Source: Vibrio aestivus (GTDB lineage: Bacteria > Pseudomonadota > Gammaproteobacteria > Enterobacterales > Vibrionaceae). Taken from it: 64,000 bases of DNA. This document shows positions 39,997-52,238 of this stretch, piece by piece; position 1 is the first letter of the stretch, and the number at the start of each line of letters is the position of its first letter. The notes under the pieces are model-generated. The model had not been told where the DNA came from. It saw only the letters and a list, made by a program, of their open reading frames with translations, and did not search any database. Location of the stretch: positions 1-64,000 of the forward strand of contig JYJN01000084.1 in NCBI GenBank assembly GCA_003263845.1, in the 5' to 3' direction. The position numbers and the translations under genes were made by a program.

Positions 39997-40176
39997 ATGA
40001 GAACCGTCATCTGTAATTCGGTACAAAGCTTTTGGGATATGGCTGATAACCATTTCTTAGAAGGACTGGACGTCCACTGTGTCTTTCCAGTCAATGAAGG
40101 CTTAAAAGCGTTTATTTTGAACTATCAAATTCGCTATAAAATCCGCAGCATCTCATTTTCAGATGCCATCAGCTAA
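39997..40176 (+). CDS. 59-residue small hypothetical protein
   Basis: ATG 39997 to TAA 40174-40176. It begins MRTVICNSVQSFWDMADNHF and ends SISFSDAIS. It is a soluble-looking small protein with no signal peptide or membrane helix, rich in aromatic residues. The ribosome site is weak (TAAGAG). It lies in the argA-recD interval, where vibrios are known to carry short hypotheticals. Amino-acid composition is protein-like and no internal stop occurs, but nothing recognisable identifies a family. Confidence 0.5.
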   Translation: MRTVICNSVQSFWDMADNHFLEGLDVHCVFPVNEGLKAFILNYQIRYKIRSISFSDAIS

Positions 40177-40228
40177 GCGGATACCTATGCTAAGTCTCCA
40201 CGGATGGGACTTACCTTCACTTTCCTAA

Positions 40229-42382
40229 TCAACTCAATCGCTCAATCAAACCACTAATTCGCTGCGTTTTTACTCTCACACCACGCTTCAATACGTTCAT
40301 ATCTGCGTATAGTGCTAATTGCTTCTTCGCACGAGTGATCCCAGTGTAAATCAACTCTTTGGTCAAAATTGGCGTGAACTCAGCCGGTAGCAACAACAAG
40401 GTAAAATCGAACTCACTGCCTTGAGATTTGTGTATCGTCATCGCATACGCAGTTTCATGTTCTGGCACTCGGCTCGGCAAAATCGCCTTAACGCTGCCAT
40501 CAGGTAATTCAAAGAACACCTTTAGACGCTGCTCTGAATCCTCACTGTCACGCATACACAAACCAATATCACCATTGTACAGACCCAAGCCATGGTCATT
40601 GCGCGTCACCATAATAGGCCGACCGTGATACCAAAGCTCGTCCTGAGTTCGAATGAACTTTCTCGCAGCAAGTGCTCGCTCCACTCGGCTATTTAGGCCA
40701 GCAACACCGAAATCCCCTTCGCGAATGGCGCACAGCAAACGGCAGCGACCAAACAGTTTTAGCGCCGCTTTTGCGCGCTCTCGCTGTGTCTCTAGCTTAT
40801 TAGTTTCAAGGTTCGTGACCACCTCATCCAAACGCTTCAAATAAACACCGTATTCTTTAACTAACGTTTGCAGCATATGGTTGTAGTGTTGGCTGCTGAG
40901 CGGATAGTGCTCAATATCAGCAAAGCCACTTTGCCACACTTTTTCTAGCTGACTAACTTGCCCTGCATTCACCGCTTTTGCTAATTGGCCAATGCCTGAG
41001 CGCGCGTCGAAACGGTAACTCTTTTGCAGCATACACAAGCTATCCGCGATTGGGTTACTCACTGGACGCTTTTGATTCGTCAGTTGAGCAAAGCCAGTCA
41101 GCGAGGCTACTTGGCTCGACTGGTTTGCGCTGTACCCATATTGTGAAAACGAACAAATATCACCTAACACTGCGCCCGCCTCCACCGAGGATAACTGGTC
41201 TTTATCACCCAATAAGATAAGGCGAGCATTTTTAGGCAAGGCTTCCACCAACTTATACATCATCGATAGGTCCACCATCGAAGCTTCGTCAACGACTAAG
41301 ATGTCTAAGTGCAGTGGGTTATCTTGATGATGTCTAAACTCGACGCTACCTGGGATCGCACCTAATAATCGATGTAAGGTACTCGAATCAGTTGGTATCG
41401 ACGCTTTGAGCTCCGGTGATACTGGCAAAGCTTCTACCGCTGCGCCAATGGACTCTGTTAAACGAGCAGCAGCTTTACCAGTAGGAGCGACCAACTTAAT
41501 AATCGGAGAGCTTCCCGATTGTTGGCTTTGAGTAATCAGCGCGGCAAGAAGTTTCGTTACTGTGGTCGTTTTACCCGTACCTGGCCCACCAGAAATGACA
41601 GCAAACCGACGAGTAAGCGCCACTGAGGCCGCCACTTTTTGCCAGTTAACACACGCCGATTGCGGCACTAACTGTTCTAGTACTTCGAGATCGTCCACTC
41701 TTGTGGCACTGACGAGCGTGTTATTGATTGATACCCAATCAAGTGACTCAGTATTAACGACGTCAAGGTGATCCAATACCAATTGCTGACGCTGAATTTC
41801 ATTGGCATCCGAACCCAGTTGCTTGATCGCATTAAACAAAAAGTGATAACTACGCTTAAATAGGTGATTTAGTAGCGCTGTGAGCTCAAAGACGCTCTCG
41901 CTATTCAACTCCACGGATTGGGCAAGATCGCCGATGCGAGACGCCAATGCCACTTCATAAAACCAGTATCGCTGTAGATAAAACCTCTGCCCATCAAATA
42001 CCATAGGCAAGGCGCCAACTTGAGCATTATGGCCCTCCCTATCCCCTGTTTTACTCACTAACTCACTTTGTTCAAGTAAATCAATCCAGTCTATTTGGGC
42101 GAGGCGTTCAATCCAAGGCTCTGCATTTTCTCCGAACAAACCCAACTGATTGGCTAACCCAGTAGCAAATACTTGAGAGTGGTAAGGCTGCTCGGGTGTA
42201 TTGAGTTGCAAACAGATATGACCATGACTCAGTTGCTGACTAAGCGCAGCAGCAATAAAACCAAGTTCATCTTGATTCTGCTTTGCTTGGGAGGCAATAA
42301 AGCGCGCAAACTGATAATCCAACTGCCTAATTGCGCCTTTTTCCACTAAAAGCTGTAACAGCGTAAACATGTCAGTTCCCAT
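40229..42382 (-). CDS. recD: Exodeoxyribonuclease V subunit alpha
   Basis: Fast 5'-3' helicase motor of RecBCD, 717 residues. Walker A is FAVISGGPGTGKTTTVTKLL near residue 259, the SF1 motif II reads ILVVDEASMVDLSMM, and motif VI reads AMTIHKSQGSEFD and YTGITRAKKQL. The start is ATG 42382, or the in-frame ATG at 42370. It lies 51 bases downstream of recB, so recB-recD form an operon. Confidence 0.95.
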   Translation of the reverse strand: MGTDMFTLLQLLVEKGAIRQLDYQFARFIASQAKQNQDELGFIAAALSQQLSHGHICLQLNTPEQPYHSQVFATGLANQLGLFGENAEPWIERLAQIDWIDLLEQSELVSKTGDREGHNAQVGALPMVFDGQRFYLQRYWFYEVALASRIGDLAQSVELNSESVFELTALLNHLFKRSYHFLFNAIKQLGSDANEIQRQQLVLDHLDVVNTESLDWVSINNTLVSATRVDDLEVLEQLVPQSACVNWQKVAASVALTRRFAVISGGPGTGKTTTVTKLLAALITQSQQSGSSPIIKLVAPTGKAAARLTESIGAAVEALPVSPELKASIPTDSSTLHRLLGAIPGSVEFRHHQDNPLHLDILVVDEASMVDLSMMYKLVEALPKNARLILLGDKDQLSSVEAGAVLGDICSFSQYGYSANQSSQVASLTGFAQLTNQKRPVSNPIADSLCMLQKSYRFDARSGIGQLAKAVNAGQVSQLEKVWQSGFADIEHYPLSSQHYNHMLQTLVKEYGVYLKRLDEVVTNLETNKLETQRERAKAALKLFGRCRLLCAIREGDFGVAGLNSRVERALAARKFIRTQDELWYHGRPIMVTRNDHGLGLYNGDIGLCMRDSEDSEQRLKVFFELPDGSVKAILPSRVPEHETAYAMTIHKSQGSEFDFTLLLLPAEFTPILTKELIYTGITRAKKQLALYADMNVLKRGVRVKTQRISGLIERLS

Positions 42383-42433
42383 TAGTAAACAGCCCCATCA
42401 GTAAACAACCACATAAGTAACCTCATTACAGTC

Positions 42434-45400
42434 CTAGCTCCATCTGCCTTGATTGTCACTTTGGCTGTCAATCGGCTTGCCATCAATTAGGTAATCCATA
42501 TCACGTAAAAACTCTTGTGTCGGTTTAGCAGAGAAAATCCCGTGATCGGATTCGCCATCCATACCGCGTAAGAAGAGATAATAAACACCGCCAAAATGTT
42601 GCTCATAGCAGTAGTCAGATAATCGACTGCGTAAGAAACGATGCAGCGCCAACGCGTAAATTTGATACTGAAGATCATAACGATGATCTGCCATCGCCGC
42701 TTTTAACGCTTCACCATGATAAGCATGGGCATCGTCGCCCAAATGATTCGATTTCCAGTCAAGAACGTAATACTTGCCTTCATGCTCAAACACCAAATCA
42801 ATGAAACCTTTAAGCATACCTTGCACCGTTTGGAATCCAAGGTCCCCCGCTTTGGCAGAAAGTGGATCATGCTTTTGAATCACACGATTTAAGCTAGATG
42901 ACGCAAGCACTTCAATTGGCAATAGAAACTCCATTTCCACTAAACGCTGCGCTGGACCTTTCTGATTAAGCAATACAGGGGGCTGCTTGCTACTACTTTG
43001 AGTCGATTGGTCAATTTGCGTGTTTACAGGAGCGGCTAGAGGGGTGCTTAACACCGTATCCACCAGCTTGACTAACACGGGTAGCCAAGCCTCATCAAGC
43101 TGCTCACGCTCCAGTAGCTCTGCGATAATCGCTAAGTTAGATTCACTGCCTGCGGGCTGGGTGAACTCGACTTCCTCGAACAGTGTATGAAGGAAAGTTC
43201 CGGGATTGGCACCTCGGGGAAAAGTAAAGATTGTCTTTTCGGGCTCAATAAGCTCTAGCGATTCCTCTTGATCTTCACCGACCGAATCGATATCAAACCC
43301 AGTTAACTCTTGTGTCGCATCATAATGAGAATGAGCGCCTTGCTTGATCAAACCGGAATAACTGGTGATGCGCCATTGCCGATCAATACTGTTGGCAAGC
43401 TGCTTGGCAGACAAAGTGCCCATCGCCGATTGTGGTGCTTGATATCGCTCTTGACTCAGCTCGGGAACACTCGCCAATATAGCAGCAGGATTATTAGAAG
43501 TTTGCGCTTCAATCGCTTTGGTCAAATCATTGATCCCACCCTCTTGACCGTCTTGCAGCAAATAACCCATCGCACTCAAATGAACACCCGTAGGCTCTTT
43601 GGTAGAACGTCCATTTCTAAGCGGCGATGCGCCGACAAAGCAACCATAAACGGCACGCGTTAAAGCCACATAGATAAGTCGAAGATCTTCAGCTAAACGC
43701 TCTTTATCCGCTTGCGCTAAAGCTTGATCACTCGCGGTGATATCGAGAATGGTTTGGTCGGTGTCTGCATCATAATATTTGGCTTCACTGGCCGCTCTGT
43801 GACTAAACACAAAAGGCAGAAAGACGAGGTCATACTCCAAGCCTTTTGACTTATGAATAGTAACGATCTGCACCAGATTTCTTTCCGACTCTAGGCGTTG
43901 GATCTGATCATCTCCGCCCCCTAGCCCTTGTTCGGCATCGCTAATGGTTTCGGCCAGCCAACGCAGCAACCCATGATCACTATCGAGATCTTGCGTGGCT
44001 TGCTGAAGTAGCTCACCGATATGCATGAGATCAGTCAGTACACGTTCGCCATTCTGCTCACGCAATAAACGTTCAGAAATGTGTCGTTTACTCATCACCG
44101 AGCGCAGCATTGGTAGCACGCCTCGGCCCACCCACAACTTTCGGTACTCTTTAAATTCATTGATGGCGTTATCCCATACCAATTCGTCATTATTGAGCAA
44201 ATCTAAGGCATACGCGTCTAAAGCGAATAACTCTGAACCTAAACAAGCTCGCAGCGAACGATCGTTGTCTGGTGTTAACACCGCTTGAAGTAAGCGCTGA
44301 ACATCTTGAGCAATTGTACTGGTAAACACACTATCGCGGTTCGACAGGTAAACACTGGCAATGCCTTGGTCTGCGAGGGCCTGTTTAACCATTCGCCCTT
44401 CACTTCCTGTTCGAACCAGAACCGCAATATCACCCGCTTCAATAGACGCAACCTTGTCACCATTGATAAGGGTCGCCTGACCTTGAGCAGAAGCCGTTAA
44501 GATGGTTTGAATTTGACTCGCTGTCGCGTTTGCCATCTCAACGAGATATTCCCCTTTGGGTAGAGGTTTGTCTTCTGCTTCTTGCAACCAATACGTTAAC
44601 GCTGGCTGGGTCTGGCCGTTCAATTGCCAATTTCTTTTATCAGCATTTGGGCTCGGGCTGACAGGTAAGAAAGGAATGTCGCTATCGTAGATAAATGGAC
44701 TTTGTGGCGTTGCAAAAACTTGGTTAACACTCTCAACCATATCAGCACTGGAACGCCAGTTAGTGCCAAGAGTGTAATGCGCCTTAACCTGATTTCTTGC
44801 CTTAATGTAGGTAAAAATATCCGCACCACGAAAACCATAGATAGCTTGCTTAGGGTCACCAATCATGAATAGACCGCACTCGGGATGTTCGAGATAGATG
44901 CGGCTAAAAATGCTGTATTGCAGTGGATCGGTATCTTGGAACTCATCAATCATCGCAACTGGATACAAAGTGCGTATGCGATCCATGAGTAGGCTCTGTT
45001 CATCGATATCAATGGAAGCTGATAGTTGTGTAAGAAGATCATCAAACGACAACCACTGTCTCTGGTTTTTCGCTTGCACCAACATGGCTCGGCAGTGTTC
45101 AATCGCGTGAGCCATCAAAGGTGCTTTCAGGCTGATAGGATTGGCGAGAAAGGTTTCAATTGCAGTAAAAACCTCATGCTGAGGGGGCGTTCCTTTTGGC
45201 GTTTTCTCTACTAAAACGCTTTGGCTAAACTTCTCTAACTTATCCGGATAACCATAGCCATTGGTTGGCGATTGCGCCCACAGCGACACCTCTTCTAACC
45301 AGTTAGGCAGCGATTTTTTAGTGTAGCTGCGTTTGTTAACATCAGACTGCGCAATTAAGGCTTCAAGCTCTTCGCTAGCTGCATTCCACTGAGCTTTCAG

Positions 45401-46089
45401 CTCATCGATGGCCGAAAGGTTTTTCTGGTGCAAATCATTCAGCTCGCCCGACATCGACTCTACCGACAGGGTTAACGGAGCGCCTGTTAGGTAATGGCCA
45501 ATATCGGCCAACAATGCCGCTGGGCTTGCCCAAAGGTTTCGCACTTCTGATGCAAGGGCTAACGGTAGCGAATAGAAGTTTCGCCGCCAGTAATCAGCGG
45601 CTACTTGAGCTTTCAAATGACTTTCATCGGTCACGAACTCATTGTTAAATCGACTGCCTGACTCAAACGCATTTTGCGTGAGCATACGTTGCAAAAGCCG
45701 TGAATAGTATAAACAGCCGCTTCATCCATCTGCCTTTCTGCGTTGAGTAATAGAGCGGCCGCCGCTGGATGATCCTTAACTTCCTCAAGCAGTGGTTGAA
45801 TAACCGGGTCACTGCTGACACCGCGAGCAAAAGCGATCCTAGCATCATGAATTCGCGCTCGAATACGATCTCGCAGCTCGGCAGTCGCGGCTTCGGTAAA
45901 CGTCACTACAAGGATTTGATCGACCGTTAGTGGCTGTTGATGCTTAGTTTGATCATCACCATGCCCTAGCAGCAAACGCAAATAAAGTCCTGCAATCGTG
46001 AAGGTTTTGCCTGTCCCCGCAGACGCTTCAATCAGCCTTGCGCCATTAAGAGGAAAAGTCATGGTGTTTAGTTGCGTTGCCGCTGTCAT
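42434..46089 (-). CDS. recB: Exodeoxyribonuclease V subunit beta (one frameshift)
   Basis: Helicase-nuclease subunit of RecBCD, which resects double-strand breaks and loads RecA at Chi. N-terminal Walker A RLIEASAGTGKTFTIAGLYLR; helicase motifs VAMIDEFQDTDPLQY and IVTIHKSKGLEYDLVFLP. The C-terminal nuclease shows GFIDLVFEHEGKYYVLDWKSNHLG with the metal-binding Asp and Lys. The frame breaks at about 45691: a lost C, restored as VYTIHGFCQRMLTQNAFESG. Corrected length is about 1218 residues, normal for RecB. Confidence 0.94.
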
Positions 46090-46516
46090 ATTCGCTCTGA
46101 CCTTGAAATTTATTTGCTCGAAAGCTCATCTTTTAAACGAATTCCGCCTAAGCGATATACGTCAATCTTAAAATGTCATTGGGCTCTTGCCCGTAAAGTT
46201 AGGACCAGTTCACAGTTTGTTTTTTGGGGAACGTGATCCGCCCTGAAAAAATTCATCTTCTATCAGCATTTGCTGAAACATTCGAGGGTTGTGAGATCTT
46301 TCTCACGGATACGCAATTAACAAGTCGCTAGTATTCCCGCCACGAGTTACCAAGTAACCAACAAAATTTTATGTCACTTGTTTCAAGCGACATTACCCAA
46401 ATAATGGTCCCTCTGACCTGTGGCCGTACAGCGAACGCCCTACACTATAATGATTTACTGGCGGCCACTTTAATTCCCTTTTTCGTACCATCCCTTTTGA
46501 CCTCATCGCATAAAGT
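46090..46516. other. Gap between recB and recC
   Basis: 427 bases with no supportable gene. It holds two inverted repeats: GTGAGA/TCTCAC (46290-46305) and ATGTC-CTTG/CAAG-GACAT with one mismatch (46371-46393). One 31-codon minus-strand ORF, ending near 46400, has no relatives I recognise. The recB promoter must lie here. Confidence 0.45.
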
Positions 46517-49500
46517 CTATTTATCGAATGCACTCTTGGCATTTAGTCTTGGTGCCTGAAGAACAAGGCTGGTTAAAGTGCGAGATTGTACGGCTAGCTC
46601 ATCATTCCATTGCGGCCAAACACGTGCAATGTAAGGGTCACCGCCTTCGCCACTCATCATATAACCACCGTTAAAAGCACCTTCCATTTTCTTCAAGCAC
46701 TTCTCTTCGTCATCGACCCATTTTCCTCGACTAAAGCCTGCTTCTACACCCGCTAAAGCGGTTCTTGGGAAATAAGCCAAAGGTTCATTCATGCCTTGAT
46801 AAAACAGGCGCACTAGCTCACTGAGCAAGTCTTTCGCGTAGTCAGAAGATTCCAATGGTGGATAGATAAGATGTATCACGCCATCCTTGCGATCGTAACC
46901 AAGGATATGCGTAGTCTTTAAATGACCAGAGGCAGACATGGCTAAGTGGTCAATCCAAGCGGAGAGGTAATCTTGCGAGCGCACTTTTCCGCTGCGATAT
47001 CTCACCAAACCTGATTGATAGTTCTGAGTCAACCAACCGACGAGATGAACCGTTTTACCTTCACCAAGAACTTCGATGCTTAGCTTAATATCAATATCGT
47101 CTTGAGGGCTGGCACAAACAAACTCAAGCTCCTGAGCAACCTGCTCTGCTTGAACGCGATTGGTCTCAAACTCTAAATCACCAAATGCACCAACTGGCAA
47201 CTTACCTTGAGCACGTTGATGCTTCACAAACTGTTCAAACACAAAAGCAGTATCGGTGACGCCTGACCGTTGTGCACTAAGTAATTCGTCCAAAAGCTGA
47301 TCGCGCAGCTGATAACTTTCTAATCCATTTAATATGAATGGCTCATCATCTTGCATGACCGCTTGAGGTGGTTCGAACACCACCTTCAAACGTCGGTTGT
47401 AAAAGTATTGAACAGGGAGACGCCAAAATCTCTGTAGCTCGACCAAATCAAGCTCTATCGGGAATGTGGCATCAAGTAGGTAATCGCTTAATGTTTGCGG
47501 CTCCGTACCAGAAGCCGCCGGACTCATCGTTAGCCCTTCGATAACCTCAATATTATCGACTTCTTGCCCTTGCGCACTCAATGCTGGCAACCACTCTTTG
47601 GCGTAACTGCCACCAGCCTGATGAAACGCAAGTGGGCTAAACGGCACCATAGCATGAGAGTACTGAATATGACTCAATAGACGCTTACCTGACTCATCAA
47701 CCCCCAAGTCTTGTTCGCCTTGCAAACAGTAATTTTGCTGGCAATACTCCATCAACTCGGACACCAACACCGATGCTACACGCTCAGTATTATCTTGAAT
47801 CGAACGGCCAACATAACTGATGTACAAACATTGCTGAGCAGATAACAGAGCTTCTAAGAATAGGTAACGATCATCATCTCGACGAGAGCGATCACCAGGC
47901 CTTACTCGCCCTGTCATTAAATCAAAGCCTTCTGTTGGCATAGAGCGTGGATACACGCCATCATTCATGCCTAACAAGCACACGGTTTTAAATGGAATTG
48001 AACGCATCGGCATCAAGGTACAGAAGTTAACTTGCCCTGCTAGGAATCTTTGGCTAATTCGAGCGCCAGACAACTTACTATCGAGATACTGGCTGATGAT
48101 CGATGGTGCTAACGACTGATCAAAATGCGCATCAGCGAGCTGATCTTTTAAGTTCGACAAGCAATCTCTGATCGACTTAATCACCAACTCCCCTTCAAGC
48201 TCAACGCTAAAGAAATCTTCCAATAAGTTGGATAGAACTTCGCGCCATTCCTCAATCGTTTGTGATTGGGCAAGCTTGCGGTGATAAACGCTTATCTTCT
48301 CAATAAAGTGCGCCAGTTTTCCCGCCAGTTCAGCGCTCATACCTTGAACTTCATTGTAAGGTGCAAGTGGCACATCACCTTGCAGATAAAGCTATCGTCA
48401 CTGCCAGAAATCGAGTACCCAAGCAGCATACGCGAGATACCGAATTGCCAGGTATTTTGCTGACTGGATGGCAGCTCGAACTGCTCTGCGGTTGCCTCAT
48501 CGAGCCCCCAACGAATACCCGACTCCTCCACCCAGCGTTTAGCTGTAGCAAATTCATCTTCGGATATCTCAAATCTCGCCATAATGGATGGAGTTTCAAG
48601 CAGCTCCAATAATTCAGAGGCTAAACAGCGAGTGGTAGGCAACTGCACCAACTGCATGAAAGCCGCCAGTATTGGGCTCTCTTGATCAGCAGTTCTATCC
48701 GAGATTGAGTATGGGATGAATCGCTCACCCGGCGCATTACCAAATACCGCTTGTATCGCTGGACTGTAGGCATTGATGTCGGCGACCATCACAATGATGT
48801 CACGCGGTTTCAAACTTGGGTCGGCATCAAACATCGCCAATAGCTGATCATGCAGCACTTCCACTTCACGCATCGGGCTGTGACAAGCATGCAGTGTCAG
48901 CGAACGGTCTTGAGTATTTATAGTCTGTTTGTGGCGACTGGTATCGAGAATGCTGTCATCTTGATGCTCTTCAAGGTTAAGTATATCTGCTTGAATCTGT
49001 TCAAGCAGTGACGCCCTTTCGTTCTCAATAAAGAAATCGTGTTCTTCACTTTCCGACTGTGACAGCAAGTAGAGATTGTCTCGGCCTAGTTTGCCCATGG
49101 AAGCCAGTAAACTGTTTCCTACTGCATACTGAGTATGCAGCTCATCTTCAGCCGCATTGTCTTCAATGCTGCCTTTGAGTGGCGATACTTCACTATCAAA
49201 CTCGACACCGTCATCACTCAGCACAAATCGTTTGTGCTTCTGACTTTCGAGGCGAGCTAAGTATTTTCTATTTCGAATATCACCCAGTAGTGCTGACAAG
49301 GGTTAGTAAACATCAAATGAACATCTATGTGTTCCCCCAGAGCTTTAAGCGCTTCCATATAACGCGGTGGCAGAGATGAAATACCAAAAATGAATAGGCG
49401 ATGTGGCAGCTTACTAATATCGATTTGGCCTTGAGCTAATGCCTCAATAAAGCTGTCATAGAGGTTGGCTCGATGGTAGTGAGAGTGCCCGTGACCAACA

Positions 49501-50027
49501 ATCGCCTCGTACAATGATTGCCATAGAATGGGTTGCCAAGGGTGCTCATCACCAATTTCGGTCACTTCAACACCTTGCTCCCAACTTGCAATCCACTCGG
49601 GGCGATACACTAAGTAGCCATCGAAAATATCGGCGATTTTTTCACACAGTTGATAAAGCTTGGATGAATCTTGGTCGTCCGCCAAATAGCTATTGAGAGG
49701 AGTAAATTCTTCCTGCTCCAACAGCTTGGGCAGAATCAACATCAGCTTCCATGTCATCGCTTCCTTATTGAAAGCGCTTCGCTTCGGCACATCAGGTAGT
49801 ACTCGAGTGAACATTTCCCAAATAAAGGTCGCTGGAAGCGGGAAATCAATATTCGCTGCTACACCAAATTCTTTCGCCAGTTCCATTTTAAGCCACTGAG
49901 ACATACCTGGGCTCTGCACCAAGATTTGCTCTTTCTCAAATGGATTGCTCAACGGTTCAGTTTTGATTAAATGAACCAATAGAATTTTCAGGGTATCGAC
50001 TTTGTTGGAATGATAAACAGTAAACAA
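46517..50027 (-). CDS. recC: Exodeoxyribonuclease V subunit gamma (two frameshifts)
   Basis: Structural and Chi-recognition subunit of RecBCD. The N terminus MFTVYHSNKVDTLK and the text ILVQSPGMSQWLKMELAKEFGVAANIDFPLPATFIWEMF are typical. Further in are PRDIIVMVADINAYSPAIQAVFG and TLMPMRSIPFKTVCLLGMNDGVYPR. Breaks are at 49283-49285 (a lost G, restored as CQHYWGDIRNRKYLARL) and about 48386 (a lost base, restored as SFILQGDVPLAPYNEVQGM). Corrected length is about 1170 residues, as expected. Confidence 0.93.
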
Positions 50028-50125
50028 AATTCACTCATCTAGAATCAGCGCTAATGCAGTCAGATTAGCACAACTAATTCCCTGAATTCAGTGTTATAAG
50101 CTTACGTTGTTATGAAAAGTTTTTA

Positions 50126-51086
50126 CTAAGGTAAAACCGAACTATTTGGCCAGTAAAAGTGTAGGTACCGAAACGCTACATAAGTGACCAACACAGTGGC
50201 AATCAGAAGCTCAAAAATGGCCAATGTATGAACTTGGTTAATGTACTCGGCTGCCATCCCTACTTCTAACATCCAGTCAGTCAACTTAAATAGCGCCGTC
50301 GCCCCAATCACCATGGGAAACGTAAATGCAGCATAACCTGCACTGAATGGTAGGCGCAGTAAACGGATAAACGCGAGATAGATAATCATCGTCATCAACA
50401 CGGCGATGCCAAACAAAAGCCCAATGACAACGGGAGAAGGCTCGGCAGACATGGATAAGTATCCGGCAAGAGTCAGACTTGCAGGCGCGGCATGATAGCC
50501 ATTGTCGGCTTTGCAGTATCTGGGATTTGCTCAGAAAACATGAAACGATAAACCATTAATGGCAACATAATGGCGTAAGCGAGCATGCCGAATATCAAAG
50601 CGACGTTGGCAATCATCTCCAATGCAGGATTGCCCGAATAAGAAACATTAGCCACTATGATTCCGACGGGTGGAACAAACCAACTTGGGACCAAATGATG
50701 CAGCTCGAAATTTTGGGCTCGGTGGTATAAAAAGCTTACCAAAAACGTGACATGCAGAAATACGGCGCAAAGCAAATCACATCCCCAGCAAAGGGGCTTA
50801 CCTGGCCGATAGAGTTCGATATGATCATCACTGCCATCGCAAATGTCGGTACAACACTGCCTACCACAGGATGAGCAAGATCTTCTCTTAACATGTGACG
50901 ATGAAGTAAAAACTTCACCGCAAGAATCATCAATAGAATGCTTGCGATTGCAGCACTCACCCACTGTCCATAGCCATTAAGATCCACTAAATTTTCCCAG
51001 CACCAACCAAGGCTTGCGATTCCCAGTGCCAGCCCCGCCATTGGCGTCGGTGCTTCCATCAATTTTGTTTTCACTCGTTGAATCAT
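50126..51086 (-). CDS. TDT-family (TehA-like) membrane transporter (two frameshifts)
   Basis: Inner-membrane protein of the tellurite-resistance/dicarboxylate transporter family, which also includes bacterial SLAC1-like anion channels; ten helices expected. It starts MIQRVKTKLMEAPTPMAGLALGIASLGWCWEN, a family N terminus. Breaks are at about 50773 (lost G, restored as GDVIWLCAVFLHVTFLVSFLYHRA) and 50491 (lost G, restored as PTMAIMAAPASLTLAGYLSMSAEPSP). Corrected length is about 320 residues. A LysR gene is divergent, 116 bases away, and is a likely regulator. Substrate unknown. Confidence 0.85.
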
Positions 51087-51202
51087 AATGCTTCTTCTAT
51101 CGACTCAGGAAAGTACGGCTATTTTAACGGCATGCTCTGTTTTAAGATATCTGCTATTTTAAAACTTACGTTAAGAATTTCTAAACGATTTAAGGAAACT
51201 CC

Positions 51203-52108
51203 GTGGCTTACAATGTTTCGCTAAGACAACTGCATGTTTTCTCTACGATTACGCAGCACAAAACCCTCACAGCGGCTTCTGAAGCGCTGTTTCTATCCAA
51301 AGCTGCGGTCAGCATGGCGCTGTCAGAGCTTGAAAAGCAGATAGGCCACCCGCTGTTTGATCGAGTGAATAATCGCTTGGTCCTCAATCAAGAGGGCCAG
51401 AAATTACTCCCTCTTGCTGACGAACTGCTGCATAGAGCCAACGATATCGAACTGATGTTTGATGGCGATACGACACTCACAGGCCAGTTGAGGATTGGAG
51501 CAAGTGATACGATTGGTAACCAAATTGCACCCTACATGCTCAGCCACTTCAGAAAGAGCACGGGACATACCGCGCAAAGCCTCTTCATTTCGAACAGTGC
51601 GCAGATTTGTCAGCAGTTGGTCGACTACGAGCTAGACATAGCCCTCATCGAGGGAAACCCTCTTCACCCAGATTTAATCGCGATGCCATTTAGTCAGGAT
51701 GAAATGTGCGTAATCTGCTCACCGTCGAATCCCCTTGCCAACGTCAATAACATCACGCTCGATCTACTCGAAAATAGCGACTGGATACTGAGAGAGTCTG
51801 GCTCGGGATCTCGCGAGTTTTTTACTCAATTGATTGCTCCCCGTCTAGTCGACTGGCGCGAATCATTTCAGCTCAATACCACTGAAGCGCTCATTAATAG
51901 CGTCTCTGCTGGACTCGGACTAGCGTGCCTTTCGGAGTTAGCGGCGCTGCCCGCGTTGAAAGACGGACGCGTGACTCAGCTGCATCTTCCTTTAAACATG
52001 CAGCGCAAGTTCTGCTTACTCGTTCATAAAGAGAAATATCAAAACCCACTACTCAAAGCCTTCATAGATTTTTGTCAGCAGTGGCAACAAAACAGCACAC
52101 ACAAGTAA
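51203..52108 (+). CDS. LysR-type transcriptional regulator
   Basis: 301 residues from GTG 51203, with a TAAGGA ribosome site. N-terminal winged helix-turn-helix (SLRQLHVFSTITQHKTLTAASEALFLSKAAVSMALSELEKQIG, residues 6-48), then a LysR effector domain with a C-terminal NTTEALINSVSAGLGLACLSELAALP segment. It diverges from the TDT transporter, a usual arrangement for a LysR gene and its target. Effector unknown. Confidence 0.9.
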   Translation: MAYNVSLRQLHVFSTITQHKTLTAASEALFLSKAAVSMALSELEKQIGHPLFDRVNNRLVLNQEGQKLLPLADELLHRANDIELMFDGDTTLTGQLRIGASDTIGNQIAPYMLSHFRKSTGHTAQSLFISNSAQICQQLVDYELDIALIEGNPLHPDLIAMPFSQDEMCVICSPSNPLANVNNITLDLLENSDWILRESGSGSREFFTQLIAPRLVDWRESFQLNTTEALINSVSAGLGLACLSELAALPALKDGRVTQLHLPLNMQRKFCLLVHKEKYQNPLLKAFIDFCQQWQQNSTHK

Positions 52109-52188
52109 GGTCATTCCGATAGGTTGACGATATGAGCAGCACTCGCTTCTCACATTTGCGCCCTCGCCTAGACTTGTGTGTTCAAAAA

Positions 52189-52204
52189 CTGTATAAACAG
52201 CCAG
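52189..52204 (+). promoter_or_regulatory. LexA box of yebG
   Basis: CTGTATAAACAGCCAG has the invariant CTG-N10-CAG core of gammaproteobacterial SOS boxes, 35-50 bases before the yebG start. E. coli yebG is also LexA-controlled. Confidence 0.7.
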
Positions 52205-52238
52205 TAATAGAATTGTTCAAATTGTTAGAGGATTAACC

